From positions 176,736,526 to 176,800,525 of the forward strand of contig CM038039.1 in assembly GCA_021397845.1 (NCBI GenBank): a DNA stretch of 64,000 bases, written 5' to 3'. This document shows positions 11,112 to 22,705 of the stretch, piece by piece. Below the pieces are notes generated by a model, which saw only the letters and a program-made list of their open reading frames with translations, made no database searches and had not been told where the DNA came from. This DNA is from Areca catechu. Taxonomy: Eukaryota; Streptophyta; Magnoliopsida; Arecales; Arecaceae. A program made the position numbers and the translations under genes. Each line of letters starts with the position of its first letter. The stretch's first letter is position 1.

Positions 11112-12117
11112 CTTGAAGCTATCATTGAAGACCTAGTGACAAGTATATCAGCCCACCAGGAGGAGATGGATATCAGGAGAACCCTAGAGCCTACCCAGCA
11201 CTGAAATGGGCTACCCAAAGCCCTGGCCCATCCATAATTTAGTGCCCTCCTTATGGTCACCTCTTATGTTGGCACCCCACTTATGGTCTCCTCCCTTGGA
11301 CCAAGTCAAAGAGAAGGAGAGGAGTAATCCGAGTAAGAAGAGGGAGTTTGAACCTATTTGGAAGAGATCTCTATATATTTGAGTAGGAAAAGAATTAGTG
11401 GGAATTCTCTTATATGCCCTTACTTGGAGCCCAAGTTTGTAAGCCTATTTAAAGGCCCCCCTCTCATGTATATTAGATGTTAATAAATATGAAAACTTTT
11501 TTGAGTTCTTCTCAACTCTTGGTGTGAATTCTGATTGAATTTGTGTGATTAAGGGTATCTGTATGATCCCTCAGGATATTTGTGTGATCCCTATGCCCTG
11601 CCTCCAAGCCGCCTACCTCTTCATCTCTTGGCCATCCACTTCTAAGCCTTCCTTCCCTTTGCTTTCTTTAGCCTTCAAACTTGTTTCTTCTCTGATTTTT
11701 AACCCTTGTTAGGTGATTTGCAGGTCCCTTAAAGTTTATGAATCCAGGATTCCAATCGGCAAGCTTTCAAGCCACTAGATTGAAAGCCGCAAATCCGTAG
11801 GTTCTTCGGCTTATTTTTTTCAGGCCACATCCGAGAGCGTAAAGCGAACTCTTCATAGATCCATCTCCAAATCTCTACCAGGTATACCCCCTAGTCTTCT
11901 TTGGTAATGGTATTTCAGAAGAGCTAGTCCTAACCAGGGCTTCTTACATTTGGCAGTCTTGTTTCTTCACTTTTAGGGTTTAGTTTGCATGCCTGTGCTT
12001 CTAAAAATTTTATAGAATTTTCTACTTAATAACTTGGCTTGAAATTTGGGATACAAACTCTTAACTTAATACCTAATACATGAAAAATAGTTGGCATGCA
12101 TAATTAGTCCTACATCA
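11112..12117 (+). repeat. Gyp-A 3' LTR, 5'-truncated
   Basis: Homologous to 5990-6381 over its last 380 bases, ending GCATAATTAGTCCTACATCA. The first part aligns, in reverse complement, with the U3 of the LTR at 9849-11111 (shared ATTGAAGAC, CCAGGAGGAGA and ACCAAG blocks). The TATA-like box CTATTTAAAGG is at 11445-11455. The LTR start is missing. Confidence 0.75.
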
Positions 12118-12890
12118 ATGATCCTGATTAGGGTTGAGCTAAAATTATTTCAGTCCATCGAAAAGAGTTTCGATGATATATAATGGAGATTATAACATAT
12201 CTCATTACCATACAGGATTGGACCTGAGGGGTCACATATATTAGGAGCTCAAGTAACCAATCAGCAAATCAATTTAGACCTAATTATAAGTGTTACAATT
12301 AAGATTTGACCTAATTAATTATGGATCAGTTGTTAATTGAATTAAATCAGATTTAAGTTGATTTTAATTGAGCCTAATCTAGTTGGGTCAATGACCTTTT
12401 TTGAAATGGGTTCAATTGGATTTAATCTAGCTTCAATTTGAGTGTCAAATTAATTTTGTTTGGATCATGAGTCAGAGTCCAGTTAGACTGGGACTCTTTC
12501 TCCCTATCTCTTCCTCTCTCTTCTCTTCTCCACAAGCCAACCATGTGGGGCCCAAGCATTTGGGTGATGAAAGAAGAGATGGTGTGAAATTAAGATGGTG
12601 CTAATCTTTATTTAAGCATGGAAGAATATGAGGAGGAGTCCTCATTTACTTATCTTAATTTTGGAATTGGTAACTTCCACCTAATCCTATGTTGGTGTGA
12701 AAAACCAAGAGGGCTAATCCTTTTTAATGTGGAGAACTTTTGTGCAACAAAAAGGAGGCGCAAAAGATTTTTGGTGTGAGAAAATAAAAGAGGGAGAAGT
12801 CCTTCTCTTTTACTCCATTCTAGCTAGTTTAGTTTGGACTCTACCCTTTTGGTTTTGATTAGATCGGACTCTGGTCTTTTGCCTTCAAAG

Positions 12891-14565
12891 TGGTGTGGGC
12901 ACCGGACCTCTGATTAGGGTTTCAATTTTTTGGATCCTGTAGTAAGGCTTCAAGCCTAAAGCATTGTATTTTTTTTTAGTCATGAATTTATTTTCAATTG
13001 CTTTTGTTTGTCTTGTACATTGACCAATTTGGTCAAGTTAGGTTAATGTGTCCTGTACTTAGCTAAATTGGTTCTAGTTCGAGTCTACTGGAAGATTGGG
13101 TCCAAGCCTATTTGAAGGAGTGGTCATTGAGTCTAGTCCAATTATTAATGGGTCAAGCCATTTTCCATGCCTTGAAGGATGCCACCTCAGCCCTTGAGCA
13201 CCACCTCACCTATCCCATGTGGTGCCACATCATCATGACAAGTGGGCAGCCCAAATCAAGAGGAAATGCAGAATTTTGGATGCCATCAACCCAAGTGGAC
13301 ACCATCCCTTGACCCAAGCCTCCAATCAAGAGGAAGTGCAGATTTCTTGGACACCATCAAGCCATATGGACAAAATCTCTTGATCCAAGCCTCCCTTCCC
13401 TCCCCCTATCAAGTTTTCTCCCAAAGAAGGGTGGGCGAAAAAGGAAGGTCAATGGGAGTTGAAGATTTGTGAAGACATGTCCCTTGCTTCAAGGCCCCAT
13501 ATCACGCCTTCTTCCCAAAGTGCTTGATCAACCATGGAAGAAATTCAATAGTCCAAAGGTGCCAAGACAAGATCCATGCTTCATGACCCCACATCAAGCC
13601 TTTCTCCATAAAAGCATGGAAGGTCAAGGAAAGAAGCAATGATCAAGTGGGCGCCCATGATTCTTGAAGACATGCTCCCCTCCTCACTCCCCCAAATCAA
13701 GCACTCCACCATTTCAAGGTCGACCAAGAGAGGATTCCATGGAGAAAAATTTGATTTTATGGCACCATCTTCATGAAGACTTGTAATATTTTTCATTCAA
13801 ATTTTGAATGAGTCTTAAGGTGCATATATAAAGGGCCTTACCCCTCTCTTGTAATGCTAATTGTTGATGAATGAAAAATACAAGTTTTTCTTGAGAGCCA
13901 AATTCTCTTTAGTTGCCTTCATTCATTAGGAACGTTAATCTCTGTGAGGGAGCGCCTTCACCTTTGGGCGTTGAGAGGTGTGAGGTCTCAAGTTACCATC
14001 TCTTCTACAACTCCATCCTCCAACTTCGAGTTAGAGTCCATTGGGATCATCCAACCGGGTGCCTAGCAAGAAGAACTCTGCCATCACCACATTAACTCTC
14101 TTTCCTTCTTCTATTGCTTTCTTTTGATCGAAACCTAACTCTTCCTTTTGAATGCTCGTAGGTCCTCCAGGTACCACAGACACGGAGTCGATCTCCCTTG
14201 ACTTCGTGACCTTCAGACTGAAAATTAATGCATCCACGAGGTTGAGGGCTCGATCATCCAGGTTGCATCCGCGAGAGCGAGTGATCTCGGCATCGGGTAC
14301 TTCGGATCTTTGAGGTTTACTACCTTGAGTCCTAAGTAGGTATTGATTTAAGATCTAAGTCCCACGGGGTTTCTCAATCCCGGGGTCCTCTTTTTATCCT
14401 TGTTTAGGGGCTAATTCACATGCAAGTAGTTCTTATTATTATTGAATCCCTAGATCTGCTATTGGCTTGTCTTCGGGAATTCATAACTTATAAAAAAATC
14501 CTAAAAACCACAAAGGAACAAATCACCTGCATCATTTAATCTTGCATTTAGTTAGTCCCCCATCA
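12891..14565 (+). mobile_element. Solo LTR of family B (plus)
   Basis: Starts TGGTGTGGGCACCGGACC and ends TTAGTTAGTCCCCCATCA; 1675 bp. Flanked by CAAAG (12886-12890) and CAAGG (14566-14570), a 5-bp target duplication with one mismatch. TATA-like CATATATAAAGG is at 13823-13834. No internal sequence, so it is a solo LTR produced by LTR-LTR recombination. Small frames inside are not genes. Confidence 0.88.
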
Positions 14566-15210
14566 CAAGGGGTTGGAGAACTAATCTATAAAAGAAGGAG
14601 AGGGGGTGGGCATCCAAGACGAATTTCTCTTTGGGCTTGTGAGGTGCTTCTTTCTTGTGAGGTGCAGAGATTCTCTCTCTTCCTTGTATGAGGTTTAAGT
14701 CCATCTCTTCAAGAGTATTGAGAGGTCTTCTAAATAAGAGGGAGAAGAAAGTAAGAGGTCCAAAGGTCTTGCATAGTCTGATTTGTGAGATAGAAGCTAG
14801 AAGCCGGTCCAGTTATGGATTGGCATGATTTTTAAAGTGGCTGATTTGCTGAAAGAGAAGAGGGCTGTAAGGATCTAGCAGTTCGGTGCTCTCTACGACT
14901 CGATTACGGGAGCTCTATGTGGATACTAGCAGAGGCCGGGCGATTGCGCGGCTTCGGTAGAATCCCGATTTCAGAAGCTGATTGACATGTTTTTCAGAGC
15001 AGGCCAGGATAACGATCTAGGTAAGTATTTTATACTTAAAATAATTTTATTTTCAGATCTAATATTTTGTCATATATTACAGCATGTTAAAAATTTATGT
15101 TGAATGAATTAGATTTATTTATAAATTATATCATTAGATAAAAAATATTTTTATATCTTGTTTTGCTGCGTCAGGCTTTCGATGCCTGATCGATTGCATT
15201 ATACTACTCC

Positions 15211-16618
15211 TGGGAGAACTACTACATCTACAAGTAGAGTAAGGGCAAGAAACTCCATTGATTGTTTCCCTTGGACATCAAAGACTATGGAATCCTTCCT
15301 TTGGCATCTTGGATTCTTGGATTTGAGATGTTCTTGAACTCCCTTCATATTGGGCGACAGCAAGAGATAGGCTTCTTCAAAGGGGCAACAACATGATATC
15401 TTCATCCATTTTGGGCGTTGAGAAAGAGGTGTGGCGACAAAATTAAGATGAGATGGCATCCTCTTTCTTCTCATTTGGCCAACAAGAAAAGGATGAGACT
15501 TCTTGTTGGCATTGAGATAAGGTTTCTTGATAAAACTCCTTTGGCGTTGAGATGAGGTTTCTTGATAAAACTCCTTTGAGTTAGGTGCCCTTCTTGTAGT
15601 AACCTTATTTTAAATTGCCTAATCCAATCCATTTGAAGTTGGCCAACCTCTCTAGGAATGACCGACAAATCCTAAATGAGAAGTGGATGGCGATAATTCT
15701 TCTCCCCATCTTGGTGCTAACTCCTTTGGACTCGATCTTAATCTTCTAACTTTTGAATTTAAACTCCTTGTTGGTTAGGATTAAGACTCTTCCATGATAG
15801 GCACCTATGTGAATTCAAACTCCTCCATTTGGGTGACAAAAAGAGGGTGAGATGAGGCTCTAAATGAGATGGAGTCTTTCTATTTTACTCCTCTTAAAAA
15901 TTAGAGATGGAATTTAAATGGACGACAAAAAAGAGAATTTCATTCATGGGCGCCTTTCTTGGATAAGCCTAACTTTTGAATGATGTCCGGATGTCCAGAT
16001 GTCTGGATGTTTGGATGTCTTAAAATCAAGATAAGTATTAAATCTTGATTCTTGATTGGCACTCCACATGGGTCTCATGTGGCCGATCAAGGAGTGTCAT
16101 GATGTGAGATGATTTGGCATGACATGGCATGGATGAAGCTTGGGTGTCCAAAACTTGATGATGTGGCATGTAATGAGGTGGCACCAAGAGTTGGTTAGGT
16201 TGGCACATGGAGTCACATGGGTCTTGAATTGGGTCCCCTTGTGTATTATATGACTCAATAAAATAACTAATCGCATGACTCAATAACTAATTAAACCAAC
16301 TAACTAATTACAAGGACTCAATTGTAACTAACTTCAAGCCCAACGTGATCAATTGGAACCCAATTAATCAAAAGGTATAATCTCACAAAACAAAATGGCT
16401 TAAACTAGTAAATAGGGTTTGGGGTCAAACCGAACTAGACCAAAATAATAGAATTTAAAAAAAATGACTAAGCCCCATATTGAAATTAGGGTTTTAAAAT
16501 TAGGGCTTAGGGTTTATTTACAAGTGATTTGGGGCTTGGGCTTAGGGATTTATTCACAGGTGATCCACAAGGATGTGGGATTGACCTGTCATTTTTTCTG
16601 GTCCTGGTGTCCGCACCA
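15211..16618 (-). repeat. LTR related to the Gyp-D LTR (minus)
   Basis: Minus strand starts TGGTGCGGACACCAGGACC (at 16618) and runs to about 15211 (ending CTCCCA). In the middle it carries short ACATCYRG-type repeats (plus strand 15979-16022) and a CTTATCCAAGAAAGGCGCC block. Both match the Gyp-D LTR (38057-38270). No convincing target duplication is found (ACTCC versus TCCTT), so the lower edge is approximate. No genes. Confidence 0.65.
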
Positions 16619-16836
16619 TCCTTCAAAGTATAACGATAAGGTATCTTTATATCGTTGATTCTTTTCCTGCTTATAATATTTATTGCATGCTACATTATCA
16701 TACTAGGTCCTATTGCAGGCAGTTTGATAGATCATTTTGATCGATCTACCAAGTCTTCCATTGATTTTATTTTAAAATAGTTTTTTAATATCTTTCTATC
16801 GTGCATGCTCGTCGCCTTTTTTTTTAAAACCTTCAA

Positions 16837-16849
16837 TGGTATCAGAGCT
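16837..16849 (+). other. Primer-binding site after LTR-C
   Basis: TGGTATCAGAGCT, tRNA-iMet type, one base after the LTR end CCTTCA at 16835. It marks a plus-strand element whose internal region starts here. Confidence 0.88.
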
Positions 16850-17160
16850 AGGTTGTTCATAGTATAATAATGCTAGCATGCTTTAACATCATAGTTTTCT
16901 CTTTCAAAGTATTTGGGTTGAGTGCGTCACCATGGCCGTCTGGTCATAGAAGAGAAGTAGGGCTGCAAGACCCTCTCTTCCCATTCAATGGCATATAGGG
17001 GTACCATTTATGATTTGACTCATGAAGAAGAAAGGTAAAGAGAATGTAGATTAAAAGTGTTTTAATCAAATCTAGATTGTTATGATCATAAAACAAATTT
17101 AAATGAAATGATGAGGGATAGGGTTAGGATCGTTGGTGAGCCTAGAAGTCACCAAGATTA
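16850..17160 (+). mobile_element. Leader of the LTR-C element, with a six-codon uORF
   Basis: AT-rich leader without a gene. At 16929-17036 it matches the Gyp-D leader at 39648-39768: CACCATGGCCGTC, GGTCATAGA, AGTAGGGCTGCAA, then ATATAGGGGTACC. The match includes a tiny open frame ATG GCC GTC TGG TCA TAG (16932-16949); Gyp-D has the same with one changed codon. The element's coding part is missing or replaced from about 17160. Confidence 0.55.
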
Positions 17161-17740
17161 GGGTACCATTTTTTTTTGGATTTTTTTAGTGGTGGCGAAG
17201 GAATAGTGGGGATGGAAGATAGGGATTTGAATCTCATGGACTTTGGGACTCATCCTAATGAAGAGACCTCCACCTCTAAGGAATTCCACCCACCTCGATA
17301 CTTGGAGGCATTAGGATGAATCTCGAAGGACATGAGGGTATAAAGAGGATGGAATCAAGGAAGGGGAAAACTAGACATGACCTATCATCATATCCTGGGG
17401 TTGGGCCTCACACCCTCTTCTCACGGAGTGATTCTCTTTCCTAAAAACTCATGTTTAATTGACCAAACTGATTTTTTACAAAGGACTGAGGGTGGTATTT
17501 ATAGACTTGTCCAACCCTCATTTGAATTTGAATACAAGATAAAAAGATAGGGATGATTCAAATTCAAATACAAGATAGGATAAGACAAGCATATCCATAT
17601 CTCAATCCTAACCAACCAAGTCCTAATTCAAATTTTAAACAAAAGATAAATCCTAAACTAATTTATTCTAGATATGCTCTGAGATTCATGCAGCTCTAGG
17701 AATTGTGCTTGCTTCGGGATCTATGCTGGCGATATCCTCA
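17161..17740 (-). repeat. Possible minus-oriented LTR end or truncated element, unresolved
   Basis: No gene is visible. On the minus strand there is a promoter-like GTCTATAAATACC (plus 17493-17505) followed by about 300 bases of U5-like sequence, which suggests an LTR read on the minus strand. It does not match the Cop-5 LTR at 21227-21782. The tract directly follows, on the minus strand, the break in the Cop-5 integrase. It may be a terminal piece of a different element joined by deletion. GGGTACCATTT-like sequence occurs both at about 16994 and 17163. Confidence 0.35.
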
Positions 17741-18313
17741 TCAGAACTCCTTGCTTGTGAACTCATCGCCATTGTCAAACTGCAAAACCTTCACATGCTG
17801 ACCGTTCTCTTTCTCCACCTCTGCCATCCAGGCTTTAAACATGGTGAAGACCTCTGACTTCTCTCTCGAAAAGAACACCCACACTCTCCTTGAATTGTCA
17901 TCAATAAGGTACATGAAGTATTTAGCTATGTTTCTCCCCAAAACTGGAGCCGAACCCCAAACATCCATGTGCACTAGGTCCAAGGGAGCTCCGCTGCACG
18001 CTGAACTTGTGGAGAACTTCACCTGGTGTTGCTTTCTCATCTGGCATGGCTCACACACCTCTGCAATACCTGTATCCAGATCTGGAATCCATCCATCCTT
18101 CATCAGCTCCTTCATACCACATTCTCCCATGTGGCCAAGGCAATAATGCCATAACTGGTACAAATCTTGCTGATCATGTGCTGCCACTACTATGTCAGAT
18201 CCTCCACACTCCATGGACCCTTCAATCTGATATTGATTATTCTCCAGCCTCTTCCCCCTCATCACCACCATGGCACCTTTCATGTGTTCAAAACACCACT
18301 CCCGAAATGGCAA
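17741..18313 (-). pseudogene. Cop-5 GAG-pre-integrase and integrase, truncated
   Basis: A 190-codon open frame of a Ty1/copia polyprotein, Tnt1/Tork-like. It has the pre-integrase zinc finger (LWHYCLGHMGE ... CEPCQMRK, an H...H...CxxC arrangement) at residues 55-93. The integrase core follows, with the first catalytic Asp in HMDVWG and the second in QFDNGDEF. It breaks off directly after FTSKEF, before the catalytic Glu, and no reverse transcriptase or RNase H follows on the minus strand. This copia copy is therefore 3'-truncated and cannot transpose by itself. Confidence 0.8.
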
Positions 18314-18512
18314 TTGAAACTAAAACCGTTCCTCTCCAGGTACCCCAGCGACATTAGATTTTTCTTCAACTTTGGGACGTGCTTCACATGTGAAGAGTCC
18401 ACACAACCCCATCAAACATCCTTACCTTGACCGAATCAACTCCAGTCACCTTGCAAGGATGGTTATTCCCATGTGTCACACTCTCCTCATCAATTTTGGC
18501 ATAATTAGCAAA

Positions 18513-18728
18513 TCAAGACCGATGCAATGTGTAGTGATGTGAACAAGCTGAATCTAGAATCCATGTGTCCGCTACCTTCTGGTGTAGATCTGAAATCATC
18601 ATGAGATCCTCCTCAAACCCCAAATCAGCCATGGTGCTCATGGATTCATTTTCATTCTTCGCTCCTTGATGCTTCTTCCAAAGAGAATAGTTCCTCTTTA
18701 AGTGCTCGACCTGCTGCACTTGTAGCAT
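18513..18728 (-). pseudogene. Cop-5 zinc-knuckle/protease region
   Basis: The frame encodes LKRNYSLWKKHQG, the tail of a degenerate Gag zinc knuckle, then an acidic linker and WILDSACSHHYT. The latter is the copia aspartic-protease active-site motif (usually DSGAS or DSACS) with the catalytic Asp kept. A broken frame joins it to the pre-integrase region at 18313. Order on the minus strand is gag, protease, integrase, as expected for copia. Confidence 0.7.
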
Positions 18729-18749
18729 CTGAATTCTCTCTAGCCTTTC

Positions 18750-20988
18750 TAGGACTTGGACCGCCCCCTGCGCTTGCTACCTTCCTTCCCTCTACCGGTC
18801 CTCTCTCCTACCGTGAGGCCCTCCTGAGGTATTCCCTCTGTCGTCATCTTCTTCCTTTGCTCATTAGACCATAGCACTGATACTATGTCTTTATACATCA
18901 GCATCTCCTTTCCATACAGCAAAGTAGTGACAAGCGGATCTTATGAACTCGGCAACGAGCATAGCAAGAGTAGGGACTTGTCTTTCTCCTCCATCTTTAC
19001 TCCAAGGGTCAGCAAATCATTGCAAACTTGGTCATACCTCTGAACATGAAAAACAATATCTCCACCTTCCTACATACGAAGGCTATACAATTGCTTCTTC
19101 AACATCAGCTTATTGCAAATGTTTTGTCCCATATACATGGTATGAAATTTAGATCGTAGACCCTTCGGTGTCTTCTCCTCGAGAATGTTGTACAACGCTG
19201 CCTTAGCCAAACACCCTATGATGGCTGCACAAGCCTTCTTTTGCAGCGACAACCACTCCTGATCCATCATCCTCTCTGGCTTTTCCTTCAAAGCCATGTC
19301 CAGAAAATTCTGCACCAACAAATCCTCCACCCGAACCTTCCACATAAAGAAGCTTCCCTAATGGGGGACTAACTAGATGTGAATATGAAGAATGATGCAA
19401 GTGATTTGTTGGTTTTATGATTTTTAGATTTTTATGATTTTCTTTGGATTCTCGAAAATAAGTAAGAGTTGATCTAGGATTCAATAATAATAAGAACTAC
19501 GAGCAGGTGAATTAGTCCCTAAGCAATGATAAAGCGAGGACCCCAGGATTGAGAAACCCCATAGTACTTAGCTCTCCGATCAAGACCTACTTAGGAGTCA
19601 GGGGGCAAACCTCAAAGATCTGAAGCGCCCGATGCAGAGATCCCTCACTCTGGCGGATGCGGCCTGGATGATCGAGCCGTCAACCCTGCAGAGGCACCGG
19701 CTGGCTATCCGAAGATCTCGATGGCAAGGGCAACCGTCTCCGTACTCGTGTCACCTAGAAGACCTGTGAGCATTCAAAGATGGGTTAAGTTCAATATGAT
19801 GAAAGCAATAGAAGAATAAAGGAGAGTTGTTGAAGTGATGGTGGAATTCTTCTTGATTCGGAGTTGGATGATGGAGTTGCGGAAGTGATGGTAATTTGAG
19901 GCCTCACACCTCTCGACGCCCGAAGGTGAAGGCGCTCCCTCACGGAGATCGACATTCCTAGTGAACGAAGGCAACTAGAAAGAGATTGGAACTCAAGAAA
20001 TGTATTTTTTTTCATTCATCAACATTAACCTTACAAAGGAGGGGCTAGGTCCTTTAAATAGGCACCTTAGGACCCTTTTGAAATTCAAATAAAAAAAATA
20101 CAAGATTTCTTGAATGGGCACCCAAAAGCTTTGACTTTCTTCTCTCATTGGCCGACCAAGAACTGATTTGATTGGGCATAGCATGATGCAAGGCTTGGAG
20201 GAGAGATCTTGGCGCCTTGAACTTGGAATGTAGCTCCTTTGTTTTGGAAGAAAGCAAGAAGTGAGGCTTGGAGCAAGGAATGTGTTCTTCTTCCTTCCTT
20301 GGTTGTGCATCCCCTTTTGGTACAAGGCATGACATGGGGAGTGTGAAGTGGAGGTGCCCATGGATCTTGTCTCTTCCTTCCAAAGAGGTTCAAACAATTT
20401 GAGAAGAAGACTTGATTGGAGGGCTTGAAGCAAGGGATTTGAATTCCCAACTTCACTCCCATTTGACCTTCCCTTTGGCCGACCACCCTTGCTTGGAAAT
20501 GAACTTGATAGGGAGAGGGAAAAAGGGCTAGTGTCAAGTGATGTGTTCCTCCCCTTTGGGTGTCCAAGGATGAAAAGTGTGCTGCCCACATGGCAAGTTG
20601 TCATGGCACCACATTGGATGAAAAGGTGGGCCCTGGGCTGACTTGGATTCCTTTCTGACTTGGCTCCAAGGAGACTAAATTTTAAGACCCATTCTTGCAT
20701 GGACCCATACTTCCAACAGACTCAGATTGGACTCGATTTATGACTAGACTCAGTACAGGACATAATTTGATCCAATTGGTCAAAGTACAGACTAGACATG
20801 AGACTTAATTCAAAGCAAAAGAAAATTATAAGTTTGAGACTAGGCCTGAAGCCTTATTACAATATCTGAAAAATTGGAACCCTAATTGGGCATCCATAGA
20901 GGGTTGAGGAGCCTCTATCAGATTCTGGTGCCCACACCATTCCCTTTCCATTAAATTTTTCAAACTCCACCTTGCTACTACTATTCAT
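18750..20988 (-). pseudogene. Cop-5 gag (UBN2-type), split by a solo-B LTR
   Basis: The gag start is ATG at 20986-20988 on the minus strand, giving MNSSSKVEFEKFNGK. After the solo-B insertion (19360-20939, with TTCCC duplicated) the frame resumes at about 19354 with FMWKVRVEDLLVQ, then LPSKFHTMYMG- and LMLKKQLYSLRM-like blocks typical of the copia Gag UBN2 domain. A TAG interrupts at about 19070, after which EGGDIVFHVQRYDQVCNDL and LLLLCSLPSS continue in frame. It is clearly a Gag, interrupted by an LTR and by stops. Confidence 0.78.
19360..20939 (-). mobile_element. Solo LTR of family B (minus) in Cop-5 gag
   Basis: Minus strand starts TGGTGTGGGCACCAGAATC (at 20939) and ends AGTTAGTCCCCCATTA (at 19360); 1580 bp. 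Perfect 5-bp target duplication TTCCC at 19355-19359 and 20940-20944. Removing it restores the order of the copia gag on either side. The 235-codon frame at 19993-20700 lies almost wholly inside this LTR and shows no domain. Confidence 0.93.
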
Positions 20989-21211
20989 GGTTAATCAGGC
21001 CATGAAGAATAACTCAAAGATTATATTTTTGAAAATACCTCGAAGGGATCCTGGGGTAGAAATCTGTAATGCGTGTGGACGGGTGTAGTAGGGTCAATTT
21101 CAAGGCCAGCATCTTCTTTCTTCGGGGACAAACCTAGAAGAAATGCCTTCTTTGAAAATGAACCAAGAAGTGTCTCCTTGCAATAAATCCTCCTCTCCCA
21201 ATGCTCAAACC
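20989..21211 (-). mobile_element. Cop-5 leader between primer-binding site and gag
   Basis: About 220 bases on the minus strand between the primer-binding site and the gag ATG. No gene or obvious structure is seen. A short leader like this is normal for Tnt1-like copia elements. Confidence 0.6.
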
Positions 21212-21225
21212 CTACTCTGATAGCA
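21212..21225 (-). other. Primer-binding site of Cop-5 (mutated)
   Basis: The minus strand reads TGCTATCAGAGTAG, one to two changes from the TGGTATCAGAGCAG tRNA-iMet site. It lies next to the LTR edge at about 21227. Confidence 0.7.
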
Positions 21226-21226
21226 A

Positions 21227-21782
21227 TTATAGGGATTCTTGCAGTGATGAGGGAGAGCGTGAAGACGTGAATCAGTCTTCTTGATTCAAGGAACCTATTC
21301 TTGGATTCCAAGATTTCAAGGAGTAGGAGAAGAGATGATAGATAGATAGATCAAGAAAAATTAAGAGAAAAAAAGAGATCTATATTTCTTGGAGAAGAAC
21401 CCTTGCTGCCCTCAAGAAGACAAAGCCTCCTCTCATAAAACCAAGAAGCTCCACATGAAGAACTCCCCCAAACCATTAGCCCCCTTTCTTGATTTTATAT
21501 GGGGCATGCGGTTTAGGTCTTGTGCTATTATGGTTCTTGGGTGGTTGGGCTTCTTGGGCCAACTAACCAACCGACTAACCACCTAACCAACTACTCCTCT
21601 TTCATAATTAAGGGAGAAGCCGGCTACACCTGGACCCAAACCCTATAACCCAAATGGGTTATAATACAATCTCTCAAAAAACTCCTCCTAATAAGTCAAT
21701 GAGAAAACACTCAAACCCGAGCCCATATACACCCATGTCTCACATGTTCTCTCAACTTGGGGTCAAGCCCCCTGACCCAACA
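21227..21782 (-). repeat. 5' LTR of Cop-5
   Basis: Minus strand starts TGTTGGGTCAGGGGG (at 21782), as many Tnt1-like copia LTRs start TGTTGGG, and ends AATCCCTATAA next to the primer-binding site. About 556 bp. It abuts the LTR of Cop-3 at 21783, which is oriented the other way. Confidence 0.7.
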
Positions 21783-22671
21783 TGATTCAAAGGGCCTTGG
21801 AAACTTATAACCCTAAAGCTCCGAAGCCTATGTGGCTTCCCTGGGCTTTAGGTGCACCACACATAAGCCTACAGGCCTGGCCCAATGTGCGGTCACGCAG
21901 CCCAGCCTAGCATGCTGGGTGCAGCCCAGGCCCACGAGTGAGGTGCATGCAGGTGCACGGGCTCGACCTAGTTCAGAGCGGCAATGACCTGAGGCATTTT
22001 CCAGGCATTTCTTGCCAATTTCCCAGGTGTTTCTCATGGTCCATGAGCCTTCTACATGATCTGGATTGTCCAATCACTTGATCAGATGGCTGAGACTAAT
22101 CTAAGGGAGATTAGGCTTGATGGGAGCTATTTGATTCGGATTTTGATGCGATCTGAGATGTTGATCTCCGATCTGATGGCCTGGGAGGTTTGCTAAATGT
22201 TTTGGACTTAGGAGATAAGATTTTTACCTGGTTTTGGACTAGTTCATTCTCCTTTGCATCAGGGGATGCTGATAGAGAGCTGTGAAGCAGAACAAAGCCT
22301 ACAAACCAACAAAGAGGAAGAAGAGGGCTAGAGAAGAGAAGTCCAAGGGTTTTCCAAGAGAAAAAATAAGGGAAAGAGAGAGAGAAAGGTAGAGAGAGGG
22401 CAAGGGTTCCTCCTGTATTATTTTATTCTTTCTTCTTTCTTCATATTGGGCTAGGGTTTGCATCCAAGGAGTGTTCTCTTATACAATAACTTCCTATATT
22501 TCTTCCTAATATTGGAGATTTGATCCTATGCAACCGTGGACATAGGAGCAAGAGGCTCCGAACCATATAATCCTTGTGTGTTTACTTGTACTTATTTTTA
22601 TTTATCTTTCAGGTTTTTTTCATTTCTTTTGCAAACCTTTTGGCATTCCACTACGATCAACATCCCTAATA
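21783..22671 (+). repeat. 5' LTR of Cop-3
   Basis: LTR-like sequence ending ACATCCCTAATA, followed by AC and a primer-binding site. It contains purine-rich stretches (22330-22400) and a tract with palindromic GCATGC/TGGGTGCAGCCC blocks. The left edge is placed where the Cop-5 LTR ends, at a TG dinucleotide; it is not confirmed by a second copy because the 3' end of Cop-3 is outside the recognisable sequence. Confidence 0.55.
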
Positions 22672-22673
22672 AC

Positions 22674-22687
22674 TGGTATCAGAGCCC
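22674..22687 (+). other. Primer-binding site of Cop-3
   Basis: TGGTATCAGAGCCC, tRNA-iMet type, two bases after the LTR end. gag starts 18 bases further on, a very short leader as in Tnt1-like elements. Confidence 0.88.
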
Positions 22688-22705
22688 CTAGTTCAAGTGG
22701 GAGCG

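Larger units (their letters stand above)
12119..16835 (+). repeat. LTR-C: long LTR split by two other LTRs
   Basis: LTR sequence occurs in three pieces: 12119-12890, 14566-15210 and 16619-16835. It begins TGATCCTGATTAGGG right after the Gyp-A LTR end, has a TATA-like TCTATAAAAG at 14585-14594, and ends AAAACCTTCA just before a primer-binding site at 16837. The first piece resembles the style of copia LTRs (GGACCTGAGGGGTCACA). The interruptions are a solo-B LTR and a minus-strand gypsy LTR. The exact left edge and family are uncertain. I see no coding sequence in it. Confidence 0.6.

Noticed and set aside
11112..11250. Possible chromodomain remnant after the Gyp-A integrase end
   Set aside because: The stretch aligns better, in reverse complement, with the U3 of the LTR at 9849-11111, so it is LTR sequence.
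17841..18357. Plus-strand frames of 101 and 116 codons
   Set aside because: Antisense shadows of the Cop-5 integrase.
19993..20700. A 235-codon minus-strand frame
   Set aside because: It falls almost wholly in the solo-B LTR between perfect TTCCC duplications; no domain, and the frame is broken in the other three B LTRs.
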